This document shows, piece by piece, positions 5,759 through 12,480 of a stretch of DNA of 12,758 nucleotides (position 1 is the first letter of the stretch; every line of letters begins with the position of its first letter). Source of the stretch: Caryophanales bacterium UBA4869. Lineage in GTDB: Bacteria; Bacillota_I; Bacilli_A; RFN20; CAG-288. A program made the position numbers and the translations under genes. The stretch is from NCBI GenBank assembly GCA_002399505.1, contig DHDT01000036.1:1466-14223 (forward strand), given 5' to 3'. The notes beneath the pieces are model-generated. The model was not told the DNA's origin and made no database searches. It was given only the letters and a program-made list of their open reading frames with translations.

Positions 5759-8044
5759 ATGAATAAAAGAAAAAACGTTTCGACAAAAATGAACCTGTCA
5801 TTGCTGGTAATGATATCCGTTCTTCTGACAGGATGTGCTAAGGCTAATAACTCCTCTGTTTCGAGTTCTTCGGACTTCTCTTCATCTTTGTCTAGCTCTC
5901 TTCTTTCTAAATATACAGTGACTTGGAAGAACGATGACGGGTCAGTGTTAGAGACTGACTTGAATGTCGAAGAAGGAACTCTCCCTACCTATGACGGAGA
6001 AACTCCTATTAAGAACAAAACTGCTCAGTACAGTTATGTTTTCAAAGGCTGGGATAAGGCAGTTGTCAAAGTGACGGGTGATACGACTTATACTGCTACC
6101 TATACTTCTTCTGTCAACAGTTACAAAGTCACCTGGGAAAATTATGACGGCAGTGTCATCAAAAGCGAGATGGTCGAATACGGAACAACTCCAAGTTATT
6201 CCGGAGTCAGACCAGCTAAGGCCGCTGATTTTGATCATGTCTATGTCTTCGACGGCTGGAACGAGGATGTTGCTCCAGTCAAAGGAGAAGTCGTCTATAA
6301 AGCCAAATATCTGACCGAGGATAACAATCTTCTTTATCAGCTTTCTGATGATGGGGGCTATCATGTCAGTGCCGATAAAGACGATACAAAGCAGGATATT
6401 ATTAAATCTCTTATTATTCCTGACACCTATGATGACGGAGTCAACGGAGTGAGAGATGTCACGGTCGTAGAGGACTTTATCATGGACGGAAGTGATTCCC
6501 TTACCTCTCTTTCAATCGGAGCCAACGTGGAAGAAATCTATGGATATACATTTCTGGGATGTTCTCTTCTGACTTCTGTCTCTGTCGGCAATAAGATCAG
6601 ACGCATTAGTTCAATGGCTTTTTCAAACACGGGAATTCAAACCGCCTTTTCGAAAAGCGGGGAAGATATCGGCTATCTTACTTCAGAAGACGGATCGGTG
6701 AAATACGCTATGTTTGCCAAAGACGGCATCAAAAGCGTCAGTCTTGATGAAAAGACTATTGCTATCAAGAGTTCTCTCTTTGAAAACAATACTTCTCTTA
6801 CTAAAGCGACCCTCAATGAAAACCTGGCCCTTATCGGTTCTTCTGTATTTAGGGGCTGTTCTTCTTTGTCTGAGTTGTCTGTAGGGAGCAAATTGTCATC
6901 TATCGATTATGCCGCTTTCGATTCTACGGCCTTGATCTCTGCTTTTGACTCATCGGCGGATGACTTGTTGTATTTATCACCTGAATCTGACCCGTCTGTC
7001 TCTTATCTGATCGCCTCTAAATCAAAGCTTGAAAAAGCGACTTTGAAAAAAGGAACCAGATTACTGGCAACCGGAGCTTTTTCCATGAATGACAGTCTGA
7101 CTTCTGTCACTTTAAATGATGATCTTTCATTTTTAGGATATTCTTCTTTTGAGGAGTGCAGTAAACTGGCTTCAATAGTCATTCCTGACAGCGTTACGGA
7201 AATAAGAGATTACTGTTTTCAAAACTGCGGTCTTTTGTCTTCGGTTACCCTTCCTAAAAACCTTGACAGAATCAGCGATAGTACTTTTGCAAAATGCAAG
7301 AGTCTTAAATCTATTGAGCTTCCGTCTTCTTTGAAAGTGATTGGAGACTCCGCTTTTTCTGAGGCGGGATTGACTGCTGTTTCTATTCCTAGCTCCATTG
7401 AGAACATCGAGTATAATGCGTTTCTAAAATGCCAGGATCTTGTAGAAATCAAGATGATTGGCGACAATGACAAGTATCAGGTTACTGGAAACTGCGTCAT
7501 TAAAAAAGAAAATCACACAATGGTTTTAGGCTGTAAGGCTTCCGTTATTCCAAGTGATGGCAGTGTAAAGGCTCTTGGCAAGTATGTTTTTAGCGGTCTG
7601 ACGGGCTTTACTTCTGTCTCTGTTCCTTCATCTGTTACTGAGATTGGGGAAAACTGCTTCATGAATTGCATCAATCTCACTCAAGTCACCTTAAATGAAG
7701 GACTTAAGAAAATCGACGATTTCGCTTTTGAAATATGTTCCAAGCTCTCTTCGCTTGTTCTTCCTTCAAGTCTTACCTCAATTGGAAGACAGGCATTTGA
7801 AAGATGCAATGCCCTGTCTTCAATTGTCATTCCTTCTTCTGTCACGGCAATTGGTCCTTCTATAACCTGGGCCCATCCTTTAGGCTATACTGATATCTTC
7901 TGTGAAGCGACTGCAAAGCCTGATACTTGGAATAAGGACTGGGATCAGAATGCCAAGGCTGTTTATTGGTATAGTGAAACAAGTAACACTGATGGCAAAC
8001 ATTGGAGATATGTAGACGGTGTTCCGACAGTCTGGGCTGCCTGA
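5759..8044 (+). CDS. BspA-like leucine-rich-repeat surface lipoprotein
   Basis: This is a 761-aa exported lipoprotein. The N-terminus is basic (MNKRKNVSTK), then hydrophobic, then lipobox LLTGC, so the mature protein should begin at lipidated Cys26. A Ser-rich linker (residues 31-50) leads to two related beta-type repeats (51-117 and 121-185) resembling the Listeria-Bacteroides/InlB-B repeats. From about 248 to 701 run some 15 units of about 23 residues with the pattern LxSVxLPxSLxxIGxxAF, the LRR_5/BspA class. The tail (711-761), with FCEATAKP, VYWYSE and YVDGVPTVW, resembles the C-terminal ending of many BspA-like proteins. There is no LPXTG. Such proteins are thought to mediate adhesion, but no ligand can be inferred. 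The frame is open back to 5654, but that start lacks a ribosome site and a signal peptide. Codon use is less biased than in the glycolytic genes. Confidence 0.88.
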   Translation: MNKRKNVSTKMNLSLLVMISVLLTGCAKANNSSVSSSSDFSSSLSSSLLSKYTVTWKNDDGSVLETDLNVEEGTLPTYDGETPIKNKTAQYSYVFKGWDKAVVKVTGDTTYTATYTSSVNSYKVTWENYDGSVIKSEMVEYGTTPSYSGVRPAKAADFDHVYVFDGWNEDVAPVKGEVVYKAKYLTEDNNLLYQLSDDGGYHVSADKDDTKQDIIKSLIIPDTYDDGVNGVRDVTVVEDFIMDGSDSLTSLSIGANVEEIYGYTFLGCSLLTSVSVGNKIRRISSMAFSNTGIQTAFSKSGEDIGYLTSEDGSVKYAMFAKDGIKSVSLDEKTIAIKSSLFENNTSLTKATLNENLALIGSSVFRGCSSLSELSVGSKLSSIDYAAFDSTALISAFDSSADDLLYLSPESDPSVSYLIASKSKLEKATLKKGTRLLATGAFSMNDSLTSVTLNDDLSFLGYSSFEECSKLASIVIPDSVTEIRDYCFQNCGLLSSVTLPKNLDRISDSTFAKCKSLKSIELPSSLKVIGDSAFSEAGLTAVSIPSSIENIEYNAFLKCQDLVEIKMIGDNDKYQVTGNCVIKKENHTMVLGCKASVIPSDGSVKALGKYVFSGLTGFTSVSVPSSVTEIGENCFMNCINLTQVTLNEGLKKIDDFAFEICSKLSSLVLPSSLTSIGRQAFERCNALSSIVIPSSVTAIGPSITWAHPLGYTDIFCEATAKPDTWNKDWDQNAKAVYWYSETSNTDGKHWRYVDGVPTVWAA
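5909..6313 (+). repeat. Two tandem beta-type repeats within the lipoprotein
   Basis: Two copies of about 65 residues each begin with YTVTWKNDDGSV or YKVTWENYDGSV, contain a TPSY/LPTY turn and YVF-GW, and end in VTGDTTYTATY or VKGEVVYKAKY. The protein patterns match well while the DNA has diverged, so the duplication is old. They resemble the Listeria-Bacteroides repeat family. Confidence 0.7.
6500..7861 (+). repeat. BspA-type leucine-rich repeat array
   Basis: About 15 units encode a 22-23 residue repeat ending in (A/C)F-x-x-C. The array is broken three times by spacer segments: around IGYLTSEDGS, LLYLSPESDP, and YQVTGNCVIKKENHTMVLGC. Such spacers recur in other BspA-like proteins. The units differ at DNA level, with no recent expansion visible. 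Confidence 0.8.
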
Positions 8045-8106
8045 TATCAAAAAAGCTGTTTTCTTTAAAAAAGCATAGTCGATAGAGATTTTTAACCGTT
8101 GTTTTA

Positions 8107-8129
8107 TCTTGAGAGGATCAAGAGTTTTT
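8107..8129 (+). terminator. Possible weak terminator after the lipoprotein gene
   Basis: TCTTGA (8107-8112) pairs with TCAAGA (8118-8123) around GAGGA, followed by G and TTTTT. The stem is short and lies 63 bases past the stop codon. It is the only candidate between the lipoprotein and the next promoter. Confidence 0.4.
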
Positions 8130-8144
8130 CAACGAACATTCAGA

Positions 8145-8167
8145 TGAATATCGGATATGTATATTCA
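8145..8167 (+). repeat. Inverted repeat upstream of BI-1-like copy B
   Basis: TGAATAT (8145-8151) and ATATTCA (8161-8167) are perfect complements separated by nine bases, about 50 bases ahead of the -35 of the next gene. Operator function is possible, though AT-richness makes chance a real alternative. Confidence 0.3.
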
Positions 8168-8218
8168 AATAGTTTTAGGATGCTTATCTTTTTTAAAGAA
8201 AATAGACACTTGTACATC

Positions 8219-8271
8219 TTGAAAATGAGAAAAACAAATATATAATACAATTGTCTATTAAATATAGGAGG
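8219..8271 (+). promoter_or_regulatory. Promoter and ribosome site of BI-1-like copy B
   Basis: TTGAAA (8219-8224), a 16-base spacer and TATAAT (8241-8246) make a good vegetative promoter. The palindrome ACAATTGT (8247-8254) covers the expected transcription start near 8253. AGGAGG (8266-8271) is six bases from the ATG at 8278. Confidence 0.75.
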
Positions 8272-8277
8272 CTCAAA

Positions 8278-9039
8278 ATGGAGTATTACGTCTATGAAGA
8301 ACCGGAAAAGAAAGCAACTAAGATAGTCAAAGATAACGGAGTCCGTTTCTCGATGGGAAAGGTCTTGCTCTGGCTTTCGTTAGGTTTGGTTCTGACTGGT
8401 GTTGTCGCTTTGTCGATGCCTGATTTCTTATTGCTCTGCTGTGGAAACAACGCTTCTGCTTTATCGACTTCTTATACAGTCTCTTTGAGTATCGCTGTTG
8501 TAGTGATGGTATTCTCCTCTTTGCTTATGTGGATTCCAAGTTTCAAGAAGGATTCTCCCTGGACAATAGTTTCCTATGTTCTGTTTACTATTGCCATGGG
8601 TGTGGTTCTTTCCACTTCTTTCTTATGGGTTTTAGGTATTGATGACAAGGATGCCATAGCAAGCATATCCATTTCTTTTTTCATTACAGCTGCCTGCTAT
8701 CTGATTTTAGGAGTGATCGGGACTGTCTCCAAAAAGAACTTCAATGTCATTACTCCCGTGATCTTTGCCTTGTTCTGGGGAGTTCTGATTCTTTCTCTTA
8801 TTTCTTTCTTCCTGCCTTTAGAACCGATATATATCATCACTGATGTCATTTCCTTTGCTGTCATTCTTTTAGTTACCGCCGTCGATTTCAACAACGTAAA
8901 AAGACTGGCCTCCTGTTATCCGTTCCACAATTCCACTTCTCTGGCTATCTATTGTGCCTATAATCTCTACCTGGATTTCATCTATATTTTTGTCAGAGTT
9001 CTCTTTTATACAGTCTTTTTTAGAAATCGTAACCGCTAG
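8278..9039 (+). CDS. Bax inhibitor-1-like (BI-1/YccA/YetJ family) membrane protein, copy B
   Basis: This 253-aa protein has seven predicted membrane helices and is a clear paralogue of the protein at 4852-5610. Shared blocks include VLLWLSLGLVLTGVV near 29-43, KKDSP at 90-94, SISFFITAAC near 131-140, TAVDFNNVK at 200-208 and YLDFIYIFVRVLFY near 231-244. The two conserved aspartates fall at exactly the same residues as in copy A, Asp203 and Asp233. The family role is a pH-sensitive calcium leak or stress-related membrane protein; the substrate here is not provable. Unlike copy A it has a CysCys pair (54-55) and a Trp-rich first half. An upstream TTG at 8251 is in frame but overlaps the predicted transcription start, so ATG 8278 with AGGAGG is chosen. 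Confidence 0.8.
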   Translation: MEYYVYEEPEKKATKIVKDNGVRFSMGKVLLWLSLGLVLTGVVALSMPDFLLLCCGNNASALSTSYTVSLSIAVVVMVFSSLLMWIPSFKKDSPWTIVSYVLFTIAMGVVLSTSFLWVLGIDDKDAIASISISFFITAACYLILGVIGTVSKKNFNVITPVIFALFWGVLILSLISFFLPLEPIYIITDVISFAVILLVTAVDFNNVKRLASCYPFHNSTSLAIYCAYNLYLDFIYIFVRVLFYTVFFRNRNR

Positions 9040-9111
9040 TCAGCGAGTAGACAAAAAACAATCAGATTCCTTATTCCTTATATATGTAGTATTATTCTCA
9101 AATAATAGTTT

Positions 9112-9151
9112 GGCGATATTCATGGCAAAAACTCCATGTTTATCGCCTTTT
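9112..9151 (+). terminator. Rho-independent terminator after BI-1-like copy B
   Basis: GGCGATA (9112-9118) pairs with TATCGCC (9141-9147). A TT/TT internal loop follows, then CATGG (9121-9125) pairs with CCATG (9134-9138). The stem is followed by TTTT. Confidence 0.8.
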
Positions 9152-9153
9152 CA

Positions 9154-9291
9154 CTATCCACAGCACCGGGAGTATCAAAAAACCTTTGACAATGTGATTG
9201 ATAGTCATTATAATTTCCTTGTCTGTAATTCGGGCTTTGGCCCGCTCTTTTTATGGAAAGAGCCGGATACGCCCGGGGTTGTGGACAATAG
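9154..9291 (+). repeat. Imperfect inverted repeat flanking the str promoter, with DnaA-box-like cores
   Basis: CTATCCACAGCACCGGG (9154-9170) is mirrored by a sequence at 9272-9291 that reads CTATTGTCCACAACCCCGGG on the other strand. Each arm holds a nine-base word one mismatch from the DnaA box TTATCCACA: CTATCCACA at 9154-9162 (+) and TTGTCCACA at 9280-9288 (-). The arms sit about 24 bases upstream of the -35 and about 60 bases downstream of the transcription start. Confidence 0.45.
9186..9214 (+). promoter_or_regulatory. Consensus promoter of the str operon
   Basis: TTGACA (9186-9191), exactly 17 bases, then TATAAT (9209-9214) is a perfect vegetative promoter and the strongest in the window. 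Transcription should start near 9221. Confidence 0.93.
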
Positions 9292-9322
9292 GTTCTTTAT
9301 TTAAAATCCGGGAGGAAAAAGA
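9221..9322 (+). promoter_or_regulatory. Structured 5' leader of rpsL-rpsG-fusA
   Basis: The roughly 100-base leader has hairpin CGGGC-TTTG-GCCCG (9231-9244) followed by CTCTTTTT. A second hairpin, GCTCTTT/AAAGAGC, spans 9244-9263. GCCCG recurs at 9271-9275 and could replace the first hairpin's right arm. CCCGG (9272-9276) is also complementary to CCGGG (9308-9312), which overlaps the rpsL ribosome site GGGAGG (9310-9315). This allows an attenuator or translational-autoregulation model. It matches no leader class that I can name. Confidence 0.5.
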
Positions 9323-9748
9323 ATGCCTACTATTAATCAGTTGGTTCGCCATGAGAGAAAACAGCCTGTTTACAAATCAAAGGCTCCTGCTCTTGGCAAA
9401 AGATGGGATTCCCTTAACAAGAAAGAGCACTCTATTGATGCTCCTCAGAAGAAGGGTGTCTGCACACGTGTCGGTACGATGACTCCTAAGAAGCCTAACT
9501 CAGCTGCTCGTAAGTACGCCAGAGTCAGACTCTCCAACGGCTATGAAGTCACTGCCTATATCGGCGGCGAAGGTCATAACCTTCAGGAGCACAAAGTAGT
9601 TCTTATCCGTGGTGGACGTGTTCGTGATTTACCTGGTGTCAGATATCACATCGTCCGCGGCGCTATGGAATGCTTTGGTGTTGAGAACCGTAAACAAGGC
9701 CGTTCTCTTTACGGGACGAAGAAGGATGGAAGCATCCAGAAGAAGTAA
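9323..9748 (+). CDS. rpsL: 30S ribosomal protein S12
   Basis: S12 sits at the decoding centre of the 30S subunit. The 141-aa length suits Firmicute forms, which carry about 13 more residues than E. coli between the N-terminus and [12 protein letters not shown] (41-52). The TPKKPNS loop (54-60), [10 protein letters not shown] (81-90) and RDLPGVRYH (101-109) are conserved. Two changes stand out. The Lys of GRVKDLPG, a classic streptomycin-resistance site (K88 counting Met in E. coli), is Arg101. The Leu of NSALRK is Ala62. Asp102, the site modified by RimO in E. coli, is kept. The tail ends DGSIQKK instead of a KKPKAKK-type ending. The ribosome site is GGGAGG, seven bases upstream. It is the first gene of the str operon. 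Confidence 0.97.
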   Translation: MPTINQLVRHERKQPVYKSKAPALGKRWDSLNKKEHSIDAPQKKGVCTRVGTMTPKKPNSAARKYARVRLSNGYEVTAYIGGEGHNLQEHKVVLIRGGRVRDLPGVRYHIVRGAMECFGVENRKQGRSLYGTKKDGSIQKK

Positions 9749-9752
9749 GGAG
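9747..9752 (+). promoter_or_regulatory. Ribosome binding site of rpsG overlapping the rpsL stop
   Basis: AAGGAG begins within the rpsL TAA stop and lies ten bases before the rpsG ATG, consistent with coupled translation of S12 and S7. Confidence 0.75.
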
Positions 9753-9762
9753 ATAACGAACA

Positions 9763-10236
9763 ATGCCTAGAAAGAATGGTTCTATTCAGAAGAGAGACGT
9801 CTTACCCGATCCGATATACAACTCCAAGCTTGTCACCCGTCTTATTAACAGAATTATGTTAGACGGAAAGAAAGGTACCGCTGAGACTATTCTCTATGGT
9901 GCTTTCGATAAGGTTGCTGCCAAGACTGGCAAACAGGCTATCGAAGTCTTCGAAATTGCTTTAGGCAACATCATGCCTGAAGTCGAACTCAAGGCTCGTC
10001 GTGTCGGTGCCTCCAACTATCAGGTCCCTGTCGAAGTAGCTCCGGAACGTAAGGTTACCTTAGGACTTCGCTGGCTAGTCACCTTTGCTCGTCTCAGAAA
10101 TGAGAAGAACATGACTGATAAGCTCGCTGGCGAAATCATCGATGCCGCTAATGGCACCGGCGGTGCCTGCAAGCGCAGAGAAGATATGCATAAGACTGCT
10201 GAAGCCAATAAGGCCTACGCTCACTATCGTTGGTAG
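9763..10236 (+). CDS. rpsG: 30S ribosomal protein S7
   Basis: S7 is a primary assembly protein of the 30S head that binds the 3' major domain of 16S rRNA. It is often the translational autoregulator of the str operon, known for E. coli and only inferred here. The 157-aa length is standard for Firmicutes. Recognisable blocks are [20 protein letters not shown] (13-32), [14 protein letters not shown] near 79-92, LGLRWLV near 100-106 and the end [14 protein letters not shown]. Near the N-terminus NGSIQKR replaces the GPVPKR of Bacillus, and the same GSIQK word ends the neighbouring S12. The gene lies 14 bases after rpsL and 37 before fusA. Confidence 0.97.
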   Translation: MPRKNGSIQKRDVLPDPIYNSKLVTRLINRIMLDGKKGTAETILYGAFDKVAAKTGKQAIEVFEIALGNIMPEVELKARRVGASNYQVPVEVAPERKVTLGLRWLVTFARLRNEKNMTDKLAGEIIDAANGTGGACKRREDMHKTAEANKAYAHYRW

Positions 10237-10273
10237 TCTTGCAGATAAGTAATCTATAAAAGGAGAAAACCCT

Positions 10274-12403
10274 ATGGGAATGGATAATGATCAGGCGATG
10301 GTTTCAAGCTATGAAGCTGTCCCGCTTGACAAAGTAAGAAATATTGGCATCATGGCTCACATCGATGCCGGCAAAACCACTACATCAGAACGTATTCTCT
10401 TCTTCACCGGCAAGACTCATAAAATAGGAGAAGTTCATAATGGCGGTGCCTCTATGGACTTCGATGAACAGGAACAGAAGCGTGGTATCACTATTTACTC
10501 CGCTGCCACTACCTGTCTATGGAAAGGCTATCGTATCAACTTGATTGATACTCCTGGCCACGTCGACTTCACCGCTGAGGTTGAAAGATCTCTTCGTGTT
10601 CTCGATGGTGCTGTCTGTGTTCTTGATGGAAAGAATGGCGTTGAGCCTCAGACTGAGACTGTCTGGAGACAGGCTGACAAATACGATATTCCTCGTATTG
10701 TCTTCGTCAACAAGCTCGATGCAACTGGCGCAGATTTCGAGATGAGTGTCGCTTCCGTCAAGGAGAAGTTAGGTGGAAATGGCGTCGCCATTGCCTATCC
10801 TATCGGTCTTGAACAGCGCTTATTAGGTCTTATCGACTTAGTTAAGATGGAAGCTTGGATCTGGGATATCGATCCTAAGAAGTCAGAAGAAATGGCTCCG
10901 AAGATTGTCCCTCTCGATCAGGTTCCGGCCGAATATGCTCACGATGTTGAGCAGGCTAAGCTCTACAGAAGCCATATGATCGATCAGTTAGCCAACTATG
11001 ATGACGATATCATGAATGCTGTTCTCGAAGAGAAAGAGCCTGATGTCGAAACCATCAAGAAGGCCATCAGAAAAGCTGTTATCGCTGTTAAGCTCTATCC
11101 TTGCATCCCCGGTTCTGCTTACAAGAACAAATCAGTCCAGTACTTATTGGACTGTGTCCGTGACTATTTACCTGCTCCTACTGATGTTCCTGCCGCTGTC
11201 GGCAAGGACAAAGACGGACAGCCTGTCACCTGTGCCACTGATTCTAAAGCTCCGTTTGTCGCTTTAGCCTTCAAGATCACAACTGACCAGTTCGGTACCA
11301 AGTGCTTCTTCCGTGTCTACTCTGGCACCGTCAAGGCTGGCTCCTATGTCTATAACGTCCGTAAGGGAACTAAGGAACGTGTCTCCCGTCTTATCTTAGT
11401 CAACGCTTCTTCTTCTGAAGCTATCACTGAGGCTAAGGCCGGTGAAATCGCTGCCGCTATCGGCTTCTCTTCAACTAGAACCGGTGATACTCTCGTCGGC
11501 GAAAATGATCCTCGTACTACTCTCGAGACCATCAAGTTCGCTGATCCTGTCATCTCCGAGGCTATCGAGCCTTCTAGCAAGAACGATCAGGATAAGATGG
11601 CTAATGCCCTTATCAAGTTCACTGAAGAAGATCCTACTTTCCACTACTATACCAATGAAGAGACCGGTCAGGGTATCATCGCCGGTGTCGGCGAACTTCA
11701 GCTTGATGTCAACGTCACTCGTTTACGCAATGACTACGGCATTCAGGTTAAGGTCGGTGCCCCTCAGGTCGCTTATCGTGAAACCATCAAAACTGCTGCT
11801 GACTGCGAAGGTAAATATATCAAGCAGTCGGGCGGTCATGGTCAATATGGTCACGTCGTCTTCAAGATGGAGCCTAATCCCGGCAAGGGCATCGAAGTCC
11901 TCGATGCTGTCACCGGTGGTGCCATTCCTAAGGAATTCATCAAGCCTTCTCTCGATGGCTTGAAGGAATCTCTTGAAAGAGGTATGGTTGCCGGCTATCC
12001 TGTAATTGACGTCAAAGCCACCTTGTTCGATGGTTCCTACCATGATGTCGACTCTTCCGAAGCTGCTTACAAGTTAGCTTCCGCTCAGGCTGTCAGGGTT
12101 GCCGCTACCAAGTGCTCTCCTGTCATTCTTGAACCTATTGTCAAAGCAGACATCACTACTCCTCTTGATTATGTCGGTACCGTCATGGGCGATATCAGCT
12201 CCAGACGTGGACAGGTCGAGGGTATGGTTCAGAAGGCCAATGCTCAAGTCATTACTGCCTTCATCCCGCTTGCCAATATGTTCGGTTATATCAGCGATCT
12301 TCGCTCTATGACTCAGGGACGCGGTATCTACACTATGGAATTCGATCACTATCAGGAAGTCCCTCGTTCTGTACAAGAAGACATCATTAAGACCAGAGGT
12401 TAA
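10274..12403 (+). CDS. fusA: Elongation factor G
   Basis: EF-G is the cytoplasmic GTPase that drives ribosomal translocation and, with RRF, recycling. The G domain shows P-loop AHIDAGKTT (28-36), switch I RGITI (70-74), DTPGHVDF (92-99, with catalytic His96) and NKLD (146-149). Domain IV carries [15 protein letters not shown], and the C-terminal domain V ends with [20 protein letters not shown]. At 709 aa it is slightly longer than the usual 690-700, partly through an acidic N-terminal extension of about 13 residues before LDKVRNIGI. Switch I reads [25 protein letters not shown] where the common form has TMDW and ITSAATT. ATG 10274 has AAGGAG eight bases upstream; Met3 is a weaker alternative. 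It fits canonical EF-G rather than a tetracycline-protection or EF-G2 paralogue, given the str context. Confidence 0.97.
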   Translation: MGMDNDQAMVSSYEAVPLDKVRNIGIMAHIDAGKTTTSERILFFTGKTHKIGEVHNGGASMDFDEQEQKRGITIYSAATTCLWKGYRINLIDTPGHVDFTAEVERSLRVLDGAVCVLDGKNGVEPQTETVWRQADKYDIPRIVFVNKLDATGADFEMSVASVKEKLGGNGVAIAYPIGLEQRLLGLIDLVKMEAWIWDIDPKKSEEMAPKIVPLDQVPAEYAHDVEQAKLYRSHMIDQLANYDDDIMNAVLEEKEPDVETIKKAIRKAVIAVKLYPCIPGSAYKNKSVQYLLDCVRDYLPAPTDVPAAVGKDKDGQPVTCATDSKAPFVALAFKITTDQFGTKCFFRVYSGTVKAGSYVYNVRKGTKERVSRLILVNASSSEAITEAKAGEIAAAIGFSSTRTGDTLVGENDPRTTLETIKFADPVISEAIEPSSKNDQDKMANALIKFTEEDPTFHYYTNEETGQGIIAGVGELQLDVNVTRLRNDYGIQVKVGAPQVAYRETIKTAADCEGKYIKQSGGHGQYGHVVFKMEPNPGKGIEVLDAVTGGAIPKEFIKPSLDGLKESLERGMVAGYPVIDVKATLFDGSYHDVDSSEAAYKLASAQAVRVAATKCSPVILEPIVKADITTPLDYVGTVMGDISSRRGQVEGMVQKANAQVITAFIPLANMFGYISDLRSMTQGRGIYTMEFDHYQEVPRSVQEDIIKTRG

Positions 12404-12419
12404 TACACGCCTATTCTTC

Positions 12420-12470
12420 TTGAAATGAAGATAATAAAAGTGTATAGTCATTAAGAATCTAATTTGGAGG
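12420..12470 (+). promoter_or_regulatory. Probable internal promoter and ribosome site of tuf
   Basis: TTGAAA (12420-12425), 17 bases, then TATAGT (12443-12448) lie between fusA and tuf, with a start expected near 12455. GGAGG (12466-12470) is ten bases before the tuf ATG. ATACAC (12403-12408) and GTGTAT (12440-12445) could pair across the gap and overlap the -10. No terminator separates the genes, so read-through is also expected. Confidence 0.6.
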
Positions 12471-12480
12471 AAAATTAACT

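Noticed and set aside
6500..7861. Recent repeat expansion or CRISPR-like array in the LRR region
   Set aside because: Repetition is at protein level only. DNA units differ, and there are no constant direct repeats with unique spacers.
8045..8072. Terminator directly after the lipoprotein stop, built from the A-rich AAAAAAGC words
   Set aside because: The two AAAAAAGC copies are direct repeats, not complementary, so no stem forms. The weak stem at 8107-8123 is a better candidate.
8251..8277. TTG start for BI-1-like copy B
   Set aside because: It sits at the predicted transcription start, five bases after TATAAT, and no ribosome site precedes it. ATG 8278 has AGGAGG.
9253..9291. Possible 12-codon leader peptide (ATG 9253 to TAG) in the str leader
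   Set aside because: No ribosome site precedes it and the ATG lies in a hairpin loop. There is no run of regulatory codons.
8954..9482. Open frames overlapping the end of BI-1-like copy B, the str promoter region and the rpsL start
   Set aside because: They run through a terminator, promoter and leader, lack ribosome sites, and have no recognisable protein pattern. They are shadows or chance frames.
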